Assembly (NCBI GenBank): GCA_919902965.1
Contig: CAKKSJ010000193.1
Span: 3,839-30,088, forward strand
From: Burkholderiales bacterium
GTDB lineage: Bacteria > Pseudomonadota > Gammaproteobacteria > Burkholderiales > SG8-39
Direction: 5' to 3'
Length of the DNA stretch: 26,250 bases
Within the stretch, counting starts at the first letter, position 1. Every line of letters starts with the position of its first letter. The notes below the pieces were generated by a model that did not search any database, was not told the origin of the DNA, and saw nothing but the letters and a program-made list of their open reading frames with translations. The position numbers were made by a program, and so were the translations under genes. Shown here one piece after another: positions 7,859 through 15,182 of this stretch.

Positions 7859-8986
7859 ATGAAAATCCGCGCCGCCGTGCTCAGCAGAATGCAAATACCG
7901 CAACCTTATGCGACGACCAAACCGCTCAGCATCGAGACCATCGAACTGGACGCGCCCGGACCGGGCGAAGTGCTCGTGAAAATGGCTGCGGCCGGCTTGT
8001 GCCACTCGGACCTGTCGGTCATCAACGGCGACCGGCCGCGGGTGATGCCCATGGTGCTGGGCCACGAAGCTTCCGGCGTCGTCGAAGAACTCGGACCGGG
8101 CGTCGTGGGTCTGCAGCGCGGCGATCATGTCGCGCTGGTGTTCGCGCCCAATTGCGGACATTGCCTGCCCTGCCGCGAAGGCCGGCCGGCGCTGTGCGAG
8201 CCAGGCTTTGCCGCCGGCGGCGCCGGCACGCTACTCGGCGGCCACCGCCGCGTACACCGCATGGACAAGAGCGTGCTCAATCACCAGGCCGGCGTTTCCT
8301 GTTTCGCCGAATATGCGGTGCTGGCGCGCGGCTCGCTGGTCAAAGTCGACCCGGAACTTCCGCTCGACATTGCGGCGCTGTTCGGTTGCGCCGTGCTCAC
8401 CGGCGTCGGCGCCGCCATCAATTGCGCGCAAATGAAGCTGGGCAGTTCGGCCGCCATAGTCGGCCTCGGCGGCGTCGGCCTGTCGGCGCTGCTCGGCGCA
8501 CTGGCGGCGGGCGCGCGCCAGCTCATCGCCATCGACAAACTCGATTCGAAACTGGAAGTCGCGCGCGCGCTCGGCGCCACGCACACATTTCGCGCCGACG
8601 ATCCGGATCTGGTCGCCAAGGTCAAGGCGGCGAGCAGCAACGGCGTGGACGTGGCGATCGAGGCGGCGAGCGCGGTAGCCGCACTGGAGACTGCTTACAA
8701 GATTACCCGTCCCGGCGGCACCACGGTGACGGTCAGCCTGACACCGCCGGGCGCGATGTTGAATGTGCCGGCGGTCAACCTGGTGGTCGAGGAACGCACG
8801 CTCAAAGGCAGCTATCTCGGCTCCGCCGTGCCGCAGCGCGATTTGCCGCGCTACATCCAGCTCTATTTGGCCGGTCGCTTGCCGATCGACAAGCTGGTCA
8901 CGCATCGCATCAAGCTCGACGAAATCAACCTCGGCTTCGACCGCCTCGCCAACGGCGTAGCGATCCGGCAGATGATACTTTTCTAG
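7859..8986 (+). CDS. Zinc-dependent alcohol dehydrogenase (class III/AdhC-like MDR)
   Basis: The 375-residue medium-chain dehydrogenase has the catalytic zinc ligands Cys48 (GLCHSDLS), His69 (GHEASG) and Cys177 (LFGCAVLTG). It also has the structural zinc cysteines 99, 102, 105 and 113 and the nucleotide-binding GLGGVG at 202-207. The layout and length resemble glutathione-dependent formaldehyde and aryl-alcohol dehydrogenases. It should oxidise an alcohol with NAD+, but the substrate cannot be assigned. A CGGAGA ribosome site sits just upstream of the ATG. Its stop codon overlaps that of the convergent membrane-protein gene within the palindrome CTAG (8983-8986). Confidence 0.88.
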   Translation: MKIRAAVLSRMQIPQPYATTKPLSIETIELDAPGPGEVLVKMAAAGLCHSDLSVINGDRPRVMPMVLGHEASGVVEELGPGVVGLQRGDHVALVFAPNCGHCLPCREGRPALCEPGFAAGGAGTLLGGHRRVHRMDKSVLNHQAGVSCFAEYAVLARGSLVKVDPELPLDIAALFGCAVLTGVGAAINCAQMKLGSSAAIVGLGGVGLSALLGALAAGARQLIAIDKLDSKLEVARALGATHTFRADDPDLVAKVKAASSNGVDVAIEAASAVAALETAYKITRPGGTTVTVSLTPPGAMLNVPAVNLVVEERTLKGSYLGSAVPQRDLPRYIQLYLAGRLPIDKLVTHRIKLDEINLGFDRLANGVAIRQMILF

Positions 8987-10308
8987 GTCGACGCCGAGGC
9001 CGCCGTCGCGGCGCGGATTTTGTCGCGAAAGCGCGCATACACGCGCGCCGCGCCGATCAGGTTCCATTCCAGCCAGAGGCAGGAAGCGGCAAAAACCAGG
9101 CCGGCCGGGCGCGCCAACGCCGGCCATATCACTGCAGCGAGCAGCAGCAGCAGGGCGGCGAAATGCAGGCGCATCTGCCCGCGCATCGCGCCCTCCGGTA
9201 TCATCTGCTTCATATTGGGCTGGGTCGTCACCGTACCGCCCTGCTGCTGCAAATGCAGCCAATTGAGAAAGGGCATGATCTTGTAGAGCATGCCGATTAT
9301 TACCGACAGGAACACCCCGGGCAGGGCAAGCACACCCAGCCACAGCGGCGCGCGCGCATGCCCGCCTAACTGCGGCAGCAGTTCGAACACCATTGCGGAG
9401 AAAGCCAGGGCCAGCAGCGACAGCATCGCGCCGCGCCAGAATACCAGCGTGATATCGGCCTGTTTCCGCCGCCGGCGCGATTGCAGACTAAGCGTCGCCG
9501 CCGCGTAGAGTCCTGCGAGCAACATGCCCGCCAGCAGCACGCCGGGCTGCCAGGCCTGCGCGCCGGCCAGGCCGGGCAGCAGTTGCAGCGACCAGAGGCA
9601 CAACACCAGCAGTAATCCCGCCGGCAGCAGGCGTGTCAGCCAGAGCGGATAAGCCGGCGTGAGTTGGAACATCGGTACCACCAGATAAGAAACCCCGATC
9701 ACCAGCATCAAGGCCCAACCGCCCAGCCCCCAGGCGACGTGCACATTGATCAGCGTGAGCAGCGACCATACCGATTGCAGGCTCTCGTGCATACCAAGCG
9801 TGCTGGCGAGGATAACGCCGAGCACGACGGTCACCAGCAGGCCGAATACCGCCAGGCGCAGCACGAGGAGAGGCATGCCGCGCGCGGGCGTGCGCAATAG
9901 CGAAATCGCCATCACCGTGAGGAACAATCCCAGAGCCAGGGTGAAGCTCAGCGCCGCCAGCAGGAACAGGACCTGCTGCTCCAGCAGGAACGCTGTCGCG
10001 AGGAATACCGCGCCGGCGGTGATCAGCGGGTGCACCAGCGTTGCCACCAGGCGCGGCCGCCAGATATTGGCGCCCGCCACCACTGCGACGAATTGCAACA
10101 GCGAGCCGCACATCACCTGCAGCATGAAGTCGACTACGATCAAATGGGTCATCGCGAGCGCGCCGGGCGCCCAGCGCGATTCCAGCGCCGCAGGCCCCAG
10201 CCAGACCAGCAGCAGTCCGGCGACGATGCCGAACAAGGGCGCGGTTAGAAAAAACCGGTAGGGCACCGAGATCGGCGGCGCCTGTTCGAACGACAAAGCG
10301 GGCTGCAT
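8983..10308 (-). CDS. Polytopic membrane protein of a hemerythrin/DUF2249 operon
   Basis: The 441-residue protein is almost entirely hydrophobic, with about 11-12 predicted membrane helices. Several histidines lie in or at the ends of helices (MTHLIVVDFMLQ, LVHPLITAG, INVHVAWGLGGW, LNWLHLQQQ). The pattern recalls haem-copper oxidase or NnrS-type proteins, but I cannot confirm membership in either family, and the HEM motif usual in NnrS was not found. The gene starts at the ATG of a TGATG overlap with the DUF2249 gene, so it is translationally coupled. Its place behind a hemerythrin gene and an FNR/DNR-type box suggests a part in nitric oxide or low-oxygen physiology. That role is inference. 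Confidence 0.75.
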   Translation of the reverse strand: MQPALSFEQAPPISVPYRFFLTAPLFGIVAGLLLVWLGPAALESRWAPGALAMTHLIVVDFMLQVMCGSLLQFVAVVAGANIWRPRLVATLVHPLITAGAVFLATAFLLEQQVLFLLAALSFTLALGLFLTVMAISLLRTPARGMPLLVLRLAVFGLLVTVVLGVILASTLGMHESLQSVWSLLTLINVHVAWGLGGWALMLVIGVSYLVVPMFQLTPAYPLWLTRLLPAGLLLVLCLWSLQLLPGLAGAQAWQPGVLLAGMLLAGLYAAATLSLQSRRRRKQADITLVFWRGAMLSLLALAFSAMVFELLPQLGGHARAPLWLGVLALPGVFLSVIIGMLYKIMPFLNWLHLQQQGGTVTTQPNMKQMIPEGAMRGQMRLHFAALLLLLAAVIWPALARPAGLVFAASCLWLEWNLIGAARVYARFRDKIRAATAASAST

Positions 10309-10544
10309 CAGACTTGCGCGTCAGGCTTCTTCTTGATGCGGACCTCGTTGCTGCCGTCGGCACGCCGCTCGGAGCGGTAGCGGTAGCCCTTGCTGTCGAG
10401 TATCGCGTAGAGCGGGAAGGGCTCGCAATTCAACAGCATGATCAGTTCCTCGCCGGGCGCCAGCTTCCCCAGTTCGGCGACCGCCAGTTCCAGCGGCTCC
10501 GGCGGCTGCATGTCGCGGCCGTCGATCAGGCGCGGCTCAGGCAT
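10308..10544 (-). CDS. DUF2249 domain-containing protein
   Basis: The 78-residue protein starts MPEPRLIDGRDMQPPEPLEL and contains LAPGEELIMLLNCEPFPLYA, the typical DUF2249 pattern (a small TusA/SirA-like fold). The ATG at 10544 is chosen over the in-frame TTG/ATG-like start at 10565 because the family begins with the short segment before IDGR. This start overlaps the hemerythrin gene by 8 bases. The stop TGA overlaps the next ATG by one base. DUF2249 proteins often occur beside hemerythrin, NO reductase or denitrification genes. Their biochemical function is unknown; a role in sulfur or metal chemistry is only suggested by fold resemblance. Confidence 0.82.
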   Translation of the reverse strand: MPEPRLIDGRDMQPPEPLELAVAELGKLAPGEELIMLLNCEPFPLYAILDSKGYRYRSERRADGSNEVRIKKKPDAQV

Positions 10545-10989
10545 GCTTTTTTTCGAGCAGCGCATCCATGTCAGCGCCCAGGCGTTCCGCCTCGGCGCCG
10601 AGCGCCTGGTCGCACATCGGGTAAAGAATGTTCTCTTCTTTCATATTGTGCTGCTGCATCAGCATGAGCAGGGTCTCGGCCGCACCGGCGTAAGCCTCGC
10701 CGTCACGGGCTTCGCAGGCCGCCGCGAGCTGCGCGAGCAAGCCGCGCATCTGTTCGTGCTCGTGACGCATCATCTGGGTCGGTCCCGCGCTCATGCCGGT
10801 AGCGGCCTCGAACGCGGGGAACAGCAGGTTCTCCTCGGCTTCGAAGTGGGCTTTCATCTGGCCGTGGAAACGTTCAAAGGCCGGCCCCGCTGCCGTCCAG
10901 TCAGCACGCTGGGCGGCCTCCTCGGCAGCGACAAAAAGGTCGTCGCAATGGCGGTGATGATCGGGAAGCACTTGCGTGGGGAAGCTCAT
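10537..10989 (-). CDS. Hemerythrin HHE-domain protein
   Basis: From the ATG at 10989 the product is 150 residues. It has the spaced di-iron ligands of bacterial hemerythrins: HHRHCD near residue 11-16, HFEAEENLLFP in helix 2, MMRHEHEQMRGLL in helix 3 and QQHNMKEENILYPMCD in helix 4. Such proteins bind oxygen or nitric oxide at a non-haem di-iron centre and act in sensing, storage or repair of nitrosative damage. A longer frame extends upstream but lacks homology. The chosen ATG has AGGAC 5-10 bases ahead and sits 58 bases after an FNR-type box. It is the first gene of an overlapping three-gene operon. Confidence 0.9.
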   Translation of the reverse strand: MSFPTQVLPDHHRHCDDLFVAAEEAAQRADWTAAGPAFERFHGQMKAHFEAEENLLFPAFEAATGMSAGPTQMMRHEHEQMRGLLAQLAAACEARDGEAYAGAAETLLMLMQQHNMKEENILYPMCDQALGAEAERLGADMDALLEKKHA

Positions 10990-11018
10990 GACAGGTCCTG
11001 AGGTTGAATGACGGACCG

Positions 11019-11024
11019 ATGTTA
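11019..11024 (-). promoter_or_regulatory. -10 element of the hemerythrin operon promoter
   Basis: TAACAT on the minus strand matches TATAAT at 4 of 6 positions and falls where a -10 box should be relative to the FNR-type site upstream. No -35 hexamer is expected at an FNR class II promoter. Confidence 0.5.
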
Positions 11025-11046
11025 GCAGCGGCCGCCCGTCATGAAT

Positions 11047-11060
11047 TTGTTGTATATCAA
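11047..11060 (-). promoter_or_regulatory. FNR/DNR-type (CRP-family) binding box
   Basis: The minus strand reads TTGATATACAACAA, against the consensus TTGATNNNNATCAA: 9 of the 10 specified bases match. Its centre is 11053.5. A minus-strand -10 hexamer TAACAT lies at 11024-11019, which places the start point near 11012 and the box centre at -41.5, exactly the class II FNR activation geometry. The first downstream gene is hemerythrin. This is strong pattern evidence for an oxygen- or NO-responsive regulator, untested. Confidence 0.7.
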
Positions 11061-11150
11061 AGCTTTCGCAAGTGCTCGCTGCGGGAGGGAGGACGCGGCC
11101 GCGCCACAAGCAGGCGGGGGCCTGCGCTTGCCGGCGTTCGCGAACTGCAG

Positions 11151-11360
11151 CTATTTTCCGGCAGTCTCGCCCGCTTGCTGCGCGCGCTGCTGCGTCTGCT
11201 CCATCGCCTGACCGATGTTCTGCTGCATCTCGCCCATGGTCTTCTTGCCCTGCTCGATTTCCTGCTTCTTCACGGCGGCGGCAGTCGCGGCCGTGCTCGC
11301 GGTTTCGACGCCGCAAGCGCTGAGCGCCGCGATTGCAAGGACGACTAGGATAGGTCTCAT
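11151..11360 (-). CDS. Small lipoprotein
   Basis: The 69-residue product starts MRPILVVLAIAALSACGVET: a short basic n-region, a hydrophobic core and a lipobox LSAC with the lipidated cysteine at residue 16. The mature part is Ala-, Gln- and Glu-rich and predicted helical (KKQEIEQGKKTMGEMQQNIGQ, QTQQRAQQAGETAGK), with a heptad-like pattern. It should be an outer- or inner-membrane-anchored periplasmic lipoprotein. I recognise no family beyond that and assign no function. It lies between the hemerythrin operon and the DpgC-like gene, 36 bases downstream of the latter, so it may be co-transcribed with it. Confidence 0.75.
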   Translation of the reverse strand: MRPILVVLAIAALSACGVETASTAATAAAVKKQEIEQGKKTMGEMQQNIGQAMEQTQQRAQQAGETAGK

Positions 11361-11396
11361 GGCTGTACTCCCAGGTAAGTTGTACTTATTCCGCGC

Positions 11397-12824
11397 TCAG
11401 AGCTTGCGCTCCTTCGCATTCCAGTGGCGCTCGAGGTTATGCACCAGCTGTTCGCTCAAATGACAAAACGCCTGTTCGCAGGCGTAGGTCGCCATATAGG
11501 CGCGGAAGGTATCCAGCGGTTCGGTCTGTATGCGGATTGCCTTGCGGTTGCCGCCGGCGCTGACCATGCCCGAACCGAGGGCGTTTGCTATGCAGGCGCC
11601 CACCGCACGATCCATGTCCGCGCGCGGATGGACTTCGTTCACCAGCGCGCGCGCATCGGCGTCGTCGACGCGAAAGCTCTTGTCGAACATGATTGCTTCG
11701 CGCGCCATGCGCTCGCCCATGAAGCGCGGCAGGCGCAGGTTGGCGCAGCCCGGAATGATGCCCTCCTTGCGTGCCGGCAGGCTGAAATAGGCGCCGGATT
11801 CCGCAATCACATAGTCTACGACCAGCAGCAGCTGGCAGCCGCCGCCGATGGCGAAACCGTCGACCACCGCAACCCAGGGTTTTTCCAGCGTCTGCTCGGG
11901 CTCTTCGGGGCGCAACTGCAATCTGCCTGCCTGATCGGTCGCGACCAGGCCGCGGAACATTTTGTTCAGCAATCCCATGTCGCGCGTAAGGTAGAAAAGA
12001 TAGCTTTGCCTGCCGTTGTATATGCGCGTCAAGTTGATTCCGGCGGAAAAAATGCGCCGGCCCTGGTATTTCGGATGGTCCACCGGCGCGCCGCGCAGCA
12101 CACCCATGCGCAATCCCGGGTGCAGCAGGATCAGGTCGCAGGCGGTTTCCTGCGCCGCCAGCGTTTCGTCGTCCTCGGCGTTGAGGTAGCGCGGATGGTG
12201 AAAATAGAGATAGCCCGCATCGCCCTGCGCCTGCAGGCGCACGGCGCCCAGGTCGAGTTCGCCGCGGGAGCGGAACTCTTCCAGCTTCGCCTGCGCAGCG
12301 GTGGTCGGCAAAAGCATGGCCGCACACAGGTGTAGGCCGATTTCCCGGTCGCTCAACAGCTGGCCGAAGAACAGACCCTGGTGAATTTCGAGCCCGTCCT
12401 TGTCCGCCTGCATATTGCGGCTTTCCTCAGCCAGTTCGGCATTGCTGGGCAGGACACCCGGCAGCAGAGCGGCGCCGGCCCGGGCCAGTTCTTCCAGACG
12501 CAAGGCGCGCGTGCGCGCGGCCGTGAGCGTGTCATAAATGGGCTTTCGATGCGTGCGAAAAAAACGCCACACCGCATCGGCGAGCAAATGTACCAAAGCA
12601 TGCCCCGCCGCCTTTTCCCCGGTATTGCGCTTCGATCTGGCGGGCAGACGCGCGAGCAAGGCGCGGCCGTCGCGGCAGAGCCGGCCCAGCCGCGCGGCGT
12701 CCACGGGCAAGCTCGCGGCTGCAGGTGCGTCCAGTTCGCCCAGGAAGGACTGCACTTCGGACCCGGCCAGTCCGGCGCGCAGCAGCCGGCCGCTGCGCTC
12801 CTGCGCGGGAATTTCGTCGATCAT
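11397..12824 (-). CDS. DpgC-like enzyme of the enoyl-CoA hydratase (crotonase) superfamily
   Basis: The 475-residue protein is far longer than an ordinary enoyl-CoA hydratase. It has an N-terminal helical domain (about 1-190; GLFFGQLLSDREIGLHLCAA at 150-169) and a crotonase domain. This architecture and many motifs (YLNAEDDETLAAQETACD, DHPKYQGRRIFSAGINL, VDGFAIGGGCQLLLVVDYVI) match DpgC, the cofactor-free 3,5-dihydroxyphenylacetyl-CoA 1,2-dioxygenase of glycopeptide antibiotic pathways. From memory of that structure, Glu217, Ile263, a nearby Arg281 and the GGGCQ glycine and glutamine (Gln331) correspond to its Glu189, Ile235, Arg254, Gly296 and Gln299. None of the companion genes for dihydroxyphenylacetyl-CoA synthesis (DpgA/B/D) is nearby, so the substrate may differ. 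It is divergent from a sulfurtransferase-pirin pair. Confidence 0.78.
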   Translation of the reverse strand: MIDEIPAQERSGRLLRAGLAGSEVQSFLGELDAPAAASLPVDAARLGRLCRDGRALLARLPARSKRNTGEKAAGHALVHLLADAVWRFFRTHRKPIYDTLTAARTRALRLEELARAGAALLPGVLPSNAELAEESRNMQADKDGLEIHQGLFFGQLLSDREIGLHLCAAMLLPTTAAQAKLEEFRSRGELDLGAVRLQAQGDAGYLYFHHPRYLNAEDDETLAAQETACDLILLHPGLRMGVLRGAPVDHPKYQGRRIFSAGINLTRIYNGRQSYLFYLTRDMGLLNKMFRGLVATDQAGRLQLRPEEPEQTLEKPWVAVVDGFAIGGGCQLLLVVDYVIAESGAYFSLPARKEGIIPGCANLRLPRFMGERMAREAIMFDKSFRVDDADARALVNEVHPRADMDRAVGACIANALGSGMVSAGGNRKAIRIQTEPLDTFRAYMATYACEQAFCHLSEQLVHNLERHWNAKERKL

Positions 12825-12870
12825 AATGCCCCGATAATGTTCATCGCCGCTCGTGCAAAACGCAGGGGAG

Positions 12871-12927
12871 CGTATTTTGGGTCTGGAAATATCCTAGCGC
12901 AAGCGGCTTCTTCTGTCGCAAAATACG
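12871..12927. repeat. 9-bp perfect inverted repeat in the divergent spacer
   Basis: CGTATTTTG at 12871-12879 is exactly complementary to CAAAATACG at 12919-12927, 39 bases apart. The arms flank most of the spacer between the DpgC-like gene and the sulfurtransferase gene, and the second arm ends just before the sulfurtransferase ATG at 12931. They could be paired half-sites or the stem of a 5' leader hairpin that masks the ribosome site. Confidence 0.5.
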
Positions 12928-12930
12928 AAT

Positions 12931-13806
12931 ATGACGATAGCCACCAAGGCCCAGAAGTTCACTACGCTGGTCAGCCCGGAGCAACTGGCGCAGCATCTGC
13001 ACGATCCGCAGTGGCTGATATTCGATTGCCGCTTTGCGCTGACCCGCCCGGAGTCCGGGCGCCAGGCCTACGCGCAGGCGCACATCCCGGGCGCCCGCTA
13101 TGCCCATTTGGACGAAGACCTGTGCGGTCCGCTCACGCGCACCAACGGTCGCCACCCCCTGCCCGATCCCAACGTGCTCGCACAAAAGTTGGGGCATTGG
13201 AGCGTGGACAGCGACAAGCAGGTCGTGGTCTACGATGACAGCTTCGGTTCGATGGCCGTGCGATTGTGGTGGCTGCTGCGCTGGCTGGGTCACGACGCCG
13301 TCGCGCTGCTCGACGGCGGCTTTCCGGCATGGAAAAGACAGGGCCGCGAGCTTGACGCGGACGCTCTTGTACTTCGGCCAGCTGAATTCCGTGCCACGCC
13401 GAACGACAGCCTTTGGGTTGACAGCGACGCGATGCTGCAAGCGCTGGCGCAAAAACGCGTGATCATCGATGCGCGCTCGGAAGAACGCTTTTCCGGATTG
13501 ATCGAGCCTATCGATAAAGTGGCGGGGCATATCCCCGGAACCTTGAATTCACCCTTCGAGGACAATCTCGACCTGCGCGGGAATTTTCTGAAGCCGGAAG
13601 AATTGCGCGCGCTGTACGAACCCTTGCTCGCTGGCGCGTCCCCTGACCAGGTCATCCATATGTGCGGGTCCGGGGTCACCGCCTGCCACAATCTGCTCGC
13701 ACTCGAAGTCGCCGGCATGCCGGGCGGCAAACTGTATGCGGGCTCATGGAGCGAATGGATCACAGATCCGTCGCGGCCCATCTGGTCGAAAGGTGCAAAC
13801 GCATGA
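12931..13806 (+). CDS. sseA: 3-mercaptopyruvate/thiosulfate sulfurtransferase (two-domain rhodanese)
   Basis: The 291-residue protein has two rhodanese domains. The N-terminal inactive domain (about 15-135) contains FDCRFALTRPESGRQAY and HIPGARYAHLDEDL; the C-terminal domain (about 165-285) carries the active loop CGSGVTAC with Cys245. A CGSGVT loop is typical of 3-mercaptopyruvate sulfurtransferase, whereas classical rhodaneses usually read CRKGVT. It should transfer sulfane sulfur to thiols or cyanide in the cytoplasm. The stop codon overlaps the pirin start in ATGA, so the two are translationally coupled. Confidence 0.88.
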   Translation: MTIATKAQKFTTLVSPEQLAQHLHDPQWLIFDCRFALTRPESGRQAYAQAHIPGARYAHLDEDLCGPLTRTNGRHPLPDPNVLAQKLGHWSVDSDKQVVVYDDSFGSMAVRLWWLLRWLGHDAVALLDGGFPAWKRQGRELDADALVLRPAEFRATPNDSLWVDSDAMLQALAQKRVIIDARSEERFSGLIEPIDKVAGHIPGTLNSPFEDNLDLRGNFLKPEELRALYEPLLAGASPDQVIHMCGSGVTACHNLLALEVAGMPGGKLYAGSWSEWITDPSRPIWSKGANA

Positions 13807-14684
13807 GCGGCGGAAGGGCTATACGCGAACTGCAAAGAATCATCGAATCGCTTGCCGCCTCCGACGGCGCCGGCGTCAGGCTGCGGCGCAGCCTGGGGCA
13901 ATCGCCCTACACGCGCCTGGATCCGTTTTTGATGCTGGACGAATTTTCGTCTTTCGACGCGAACGACTACATCGCCGGTTTTCCGGCGCACCCGCATCGC
14001 GGCTTTGAAACCGTCACCTACCTGCTCGACGGCCATATGCTGCACGAGGACCACCTGGGCAATCGTGGCGACCTGAAGAGCGGTGCGGTGCAATGGATGA
14101 GCGCGGGCCGCGGCATTATCCACTCGGAAATGCCGCAGCAGGAGCAGGGCCGCATGCGCGGTTTTCAGCTGTGGATCAATCTGCCGGCGCGCGAGAAAAT
14201 GAAGCCCGCCGGCTACCGCGATATCGATCCCGGCGAAATTCCGGTCATTGAGCTGCCGGGCGGCGGCCGCGCCAAGCTCATCGCGGGCGCGCTGGTTTTG
14301 CAGGAACGCAGCATAGCGGGGCCGATCCAGGGGCTCACTACCGATCCACTCTATGTGGATGTGGAACTACCCGCAGGCGCGGCGTTCGTTCAAGCGCTGC
14401 CCAGCGAGCGCAATGCGTTCGTTTATGCGTTCGAAGGCAGCGCAAGCATCGGCAGCGCAGCCGCGGCGCGCTCCCTGGCCACGCACAGCGCGGGCGTGCT
14501 TGGCCCGGGAGACCTGATCGAAGTGCGCGCCGGCGCCGAAGGCGCGCGGTTTCTACTGCTCGCCGGAAAGCCTTTAAACGAGCCCATCGTTCAGCACGGG
14601 CCGTTCGTGATGAACACGCGCGAGGAAATCGAGCAGGCAATCCGGGATTATCAAAGCGGCGAGCTTACCAAAGTCGCCGGTTGA
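13803..14684 (+). CDS. Pirin-family bicupin protein
   Basis: Starting at the ATG at 13803, the product is 293 residues. The N-terminal cupin holds FPAHPHRGFETVTYLLDG, giving metal ligands His63 and His65, and GRGIIHSEMP, giving His107 and Glu109. These equal the four Fe-binding residues of human pirin. A C-terminal cupin follows, with the pirin ending HGPFVMNTREEIEQAI. Bacterial pirins include quercetin 2,3-dioxygenases and regulators of metabolic enzymes; the role here is not fixed. An upstream in-frame extension lies inside the sulfurtransferase gene and is rejected because the ATGA-coupled start fits the family. Confidence 0.9.
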   Translation: MSGGRAIRELQRIIESLAASDGAGVRLRRSLGQSPYTRLDPFLMLDEFSSFDANDYIAGFPAHPHRGFETVTYLLDGHMLHEDHLGNRGDLKSGAVQWMSAGRGIIHSEMPQQEQGRMRGFQLWINLPAREKMKPAGYRDIDPGEIPVIELPGGGRAKLIAGALVLQERSIAGPIQGLTTDPLYVDVELPAGAAFVQALPSERNAFVYAFEGSASIGSAAAARSLATHSAGVLGPGDLIEVRAGAEGARFLLLAGKPLNEPIVQHGPFVMNTREEIEQAIRDYQSGELTKVAG

Positions 14685-14708
14685 AACGTTTGCGCAGGTC
14701 TGCTTAGT

Positions 14709-14735
14709 GGCCATTTCAGAATTACCGAAATGGCC
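14709..14735. terminator. Stem-loop after the pirin gene
   Basis: GGCCATTTC (14709-14717) and GAAATGGCC (14727-14735) form a perfect 9-bp stem around a 9-base loop, 24 bases after the pirin stop. No U-run follows, so this is at best a non-canonical terminator or an mRNA-stabilising hairpin. Confidence 0.45.
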
Positions 14736-14787
14736 TCTGACTTAGGGGAGTTTGAGCAAGGGGAGACGCCGCGAAGCAAGTCCCCGC

Positions 14788-14801
14788 AGGGGATATCCCC
14801 T
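14788..14801. promoter_or_regulatory. Perfect 14-bp palindrome upstream of yggX
   Basis: AGGGGATATCCCCT is fully self-complementary. A -10-like TAAAAT at 14825-14830 would put the yggX start near 14837, which centres the palindrome at about -42, a typical activator position. The alternative reading is a short hairpin (AGGGG/CCCCT, ATAT loop) followed by CATTTTG, acting as a weak pirin terminator. Confidence 0.4.
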
Positions 14802-14859
14802 CATTTTGTAATGAATTCTTAGGCTAAAATAGCGCCAGGCATCGACAGGAGTTGTGGCA

Positions 14860-15132
14860 ATGGCAAGAATGGTGAACTGTATCAAGCTTGGTCGCGAGGC
14901 CGAGGGCATGGATTTCCCGCCTTACCCGGGCGATCTGGGCAGGCGCATCTGGGAAAATGTATCCAAGGACGCCTGGCAGCAGTGGATCAAGCACCAGACC
15001 ATGTTGATCAACGAAAACCGCCTCAACCTTGCGGACAGCGCGGCAAGGAAATATCTGGCCGAACAGCTGGAGAAACACTTTTTCGGCAGCGGCGCCGACG
15101 TGGCCGCGGGCTATGTACCGCCGCAGAAGTAG
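14860..15132 (+). CDS. yggX: Fe(2+)-trafficking / oxidative damage protection protein YggX
   Basis: The 90-residue protein is close to a full YggX: MARMVNCIKLGREAEGMDFP with the conserved Cys7, GDLGRRIWENVSK, then WIKHQTMLINENRLNL and a C-terminus HFFG...VAAGYVPPQK. YggX family members protect iron-sulfur clusters and help supply iron under oxidative stress in the cytoplasm. The ATG at 14860 is preferred to the GTG at 14854 because it gives the family N-terminus and puts a GGAG ribosome site (14848-14851) 8 bases upstream. The gene is convergent with the TRAP operon; the 50-base gap between them shows only a short GCTTG/CAAGC hairpin without a U-run. Confidence 0.93.
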   Translation: MARMVNCIKLGREAEGMDFPPYPGDLGRRIWENVSKDAWQQWIKHQTMLINENRLNLADSAARKYLAEQLEKHFFGSGADVAAGYVPPQK

Positions 15133-15182
15133 GCAGCCGCATCACAATTGCCGACACCGCCCGCCTGCTTGAATCAAGCTTG

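Noticed and set aside
8983..10308. NnrS assignment for the membrane protein
   Set aside because: Context and histidines suggested it, but the HEM motif region expected of NnrS is not present, so the protein is left without a family name.
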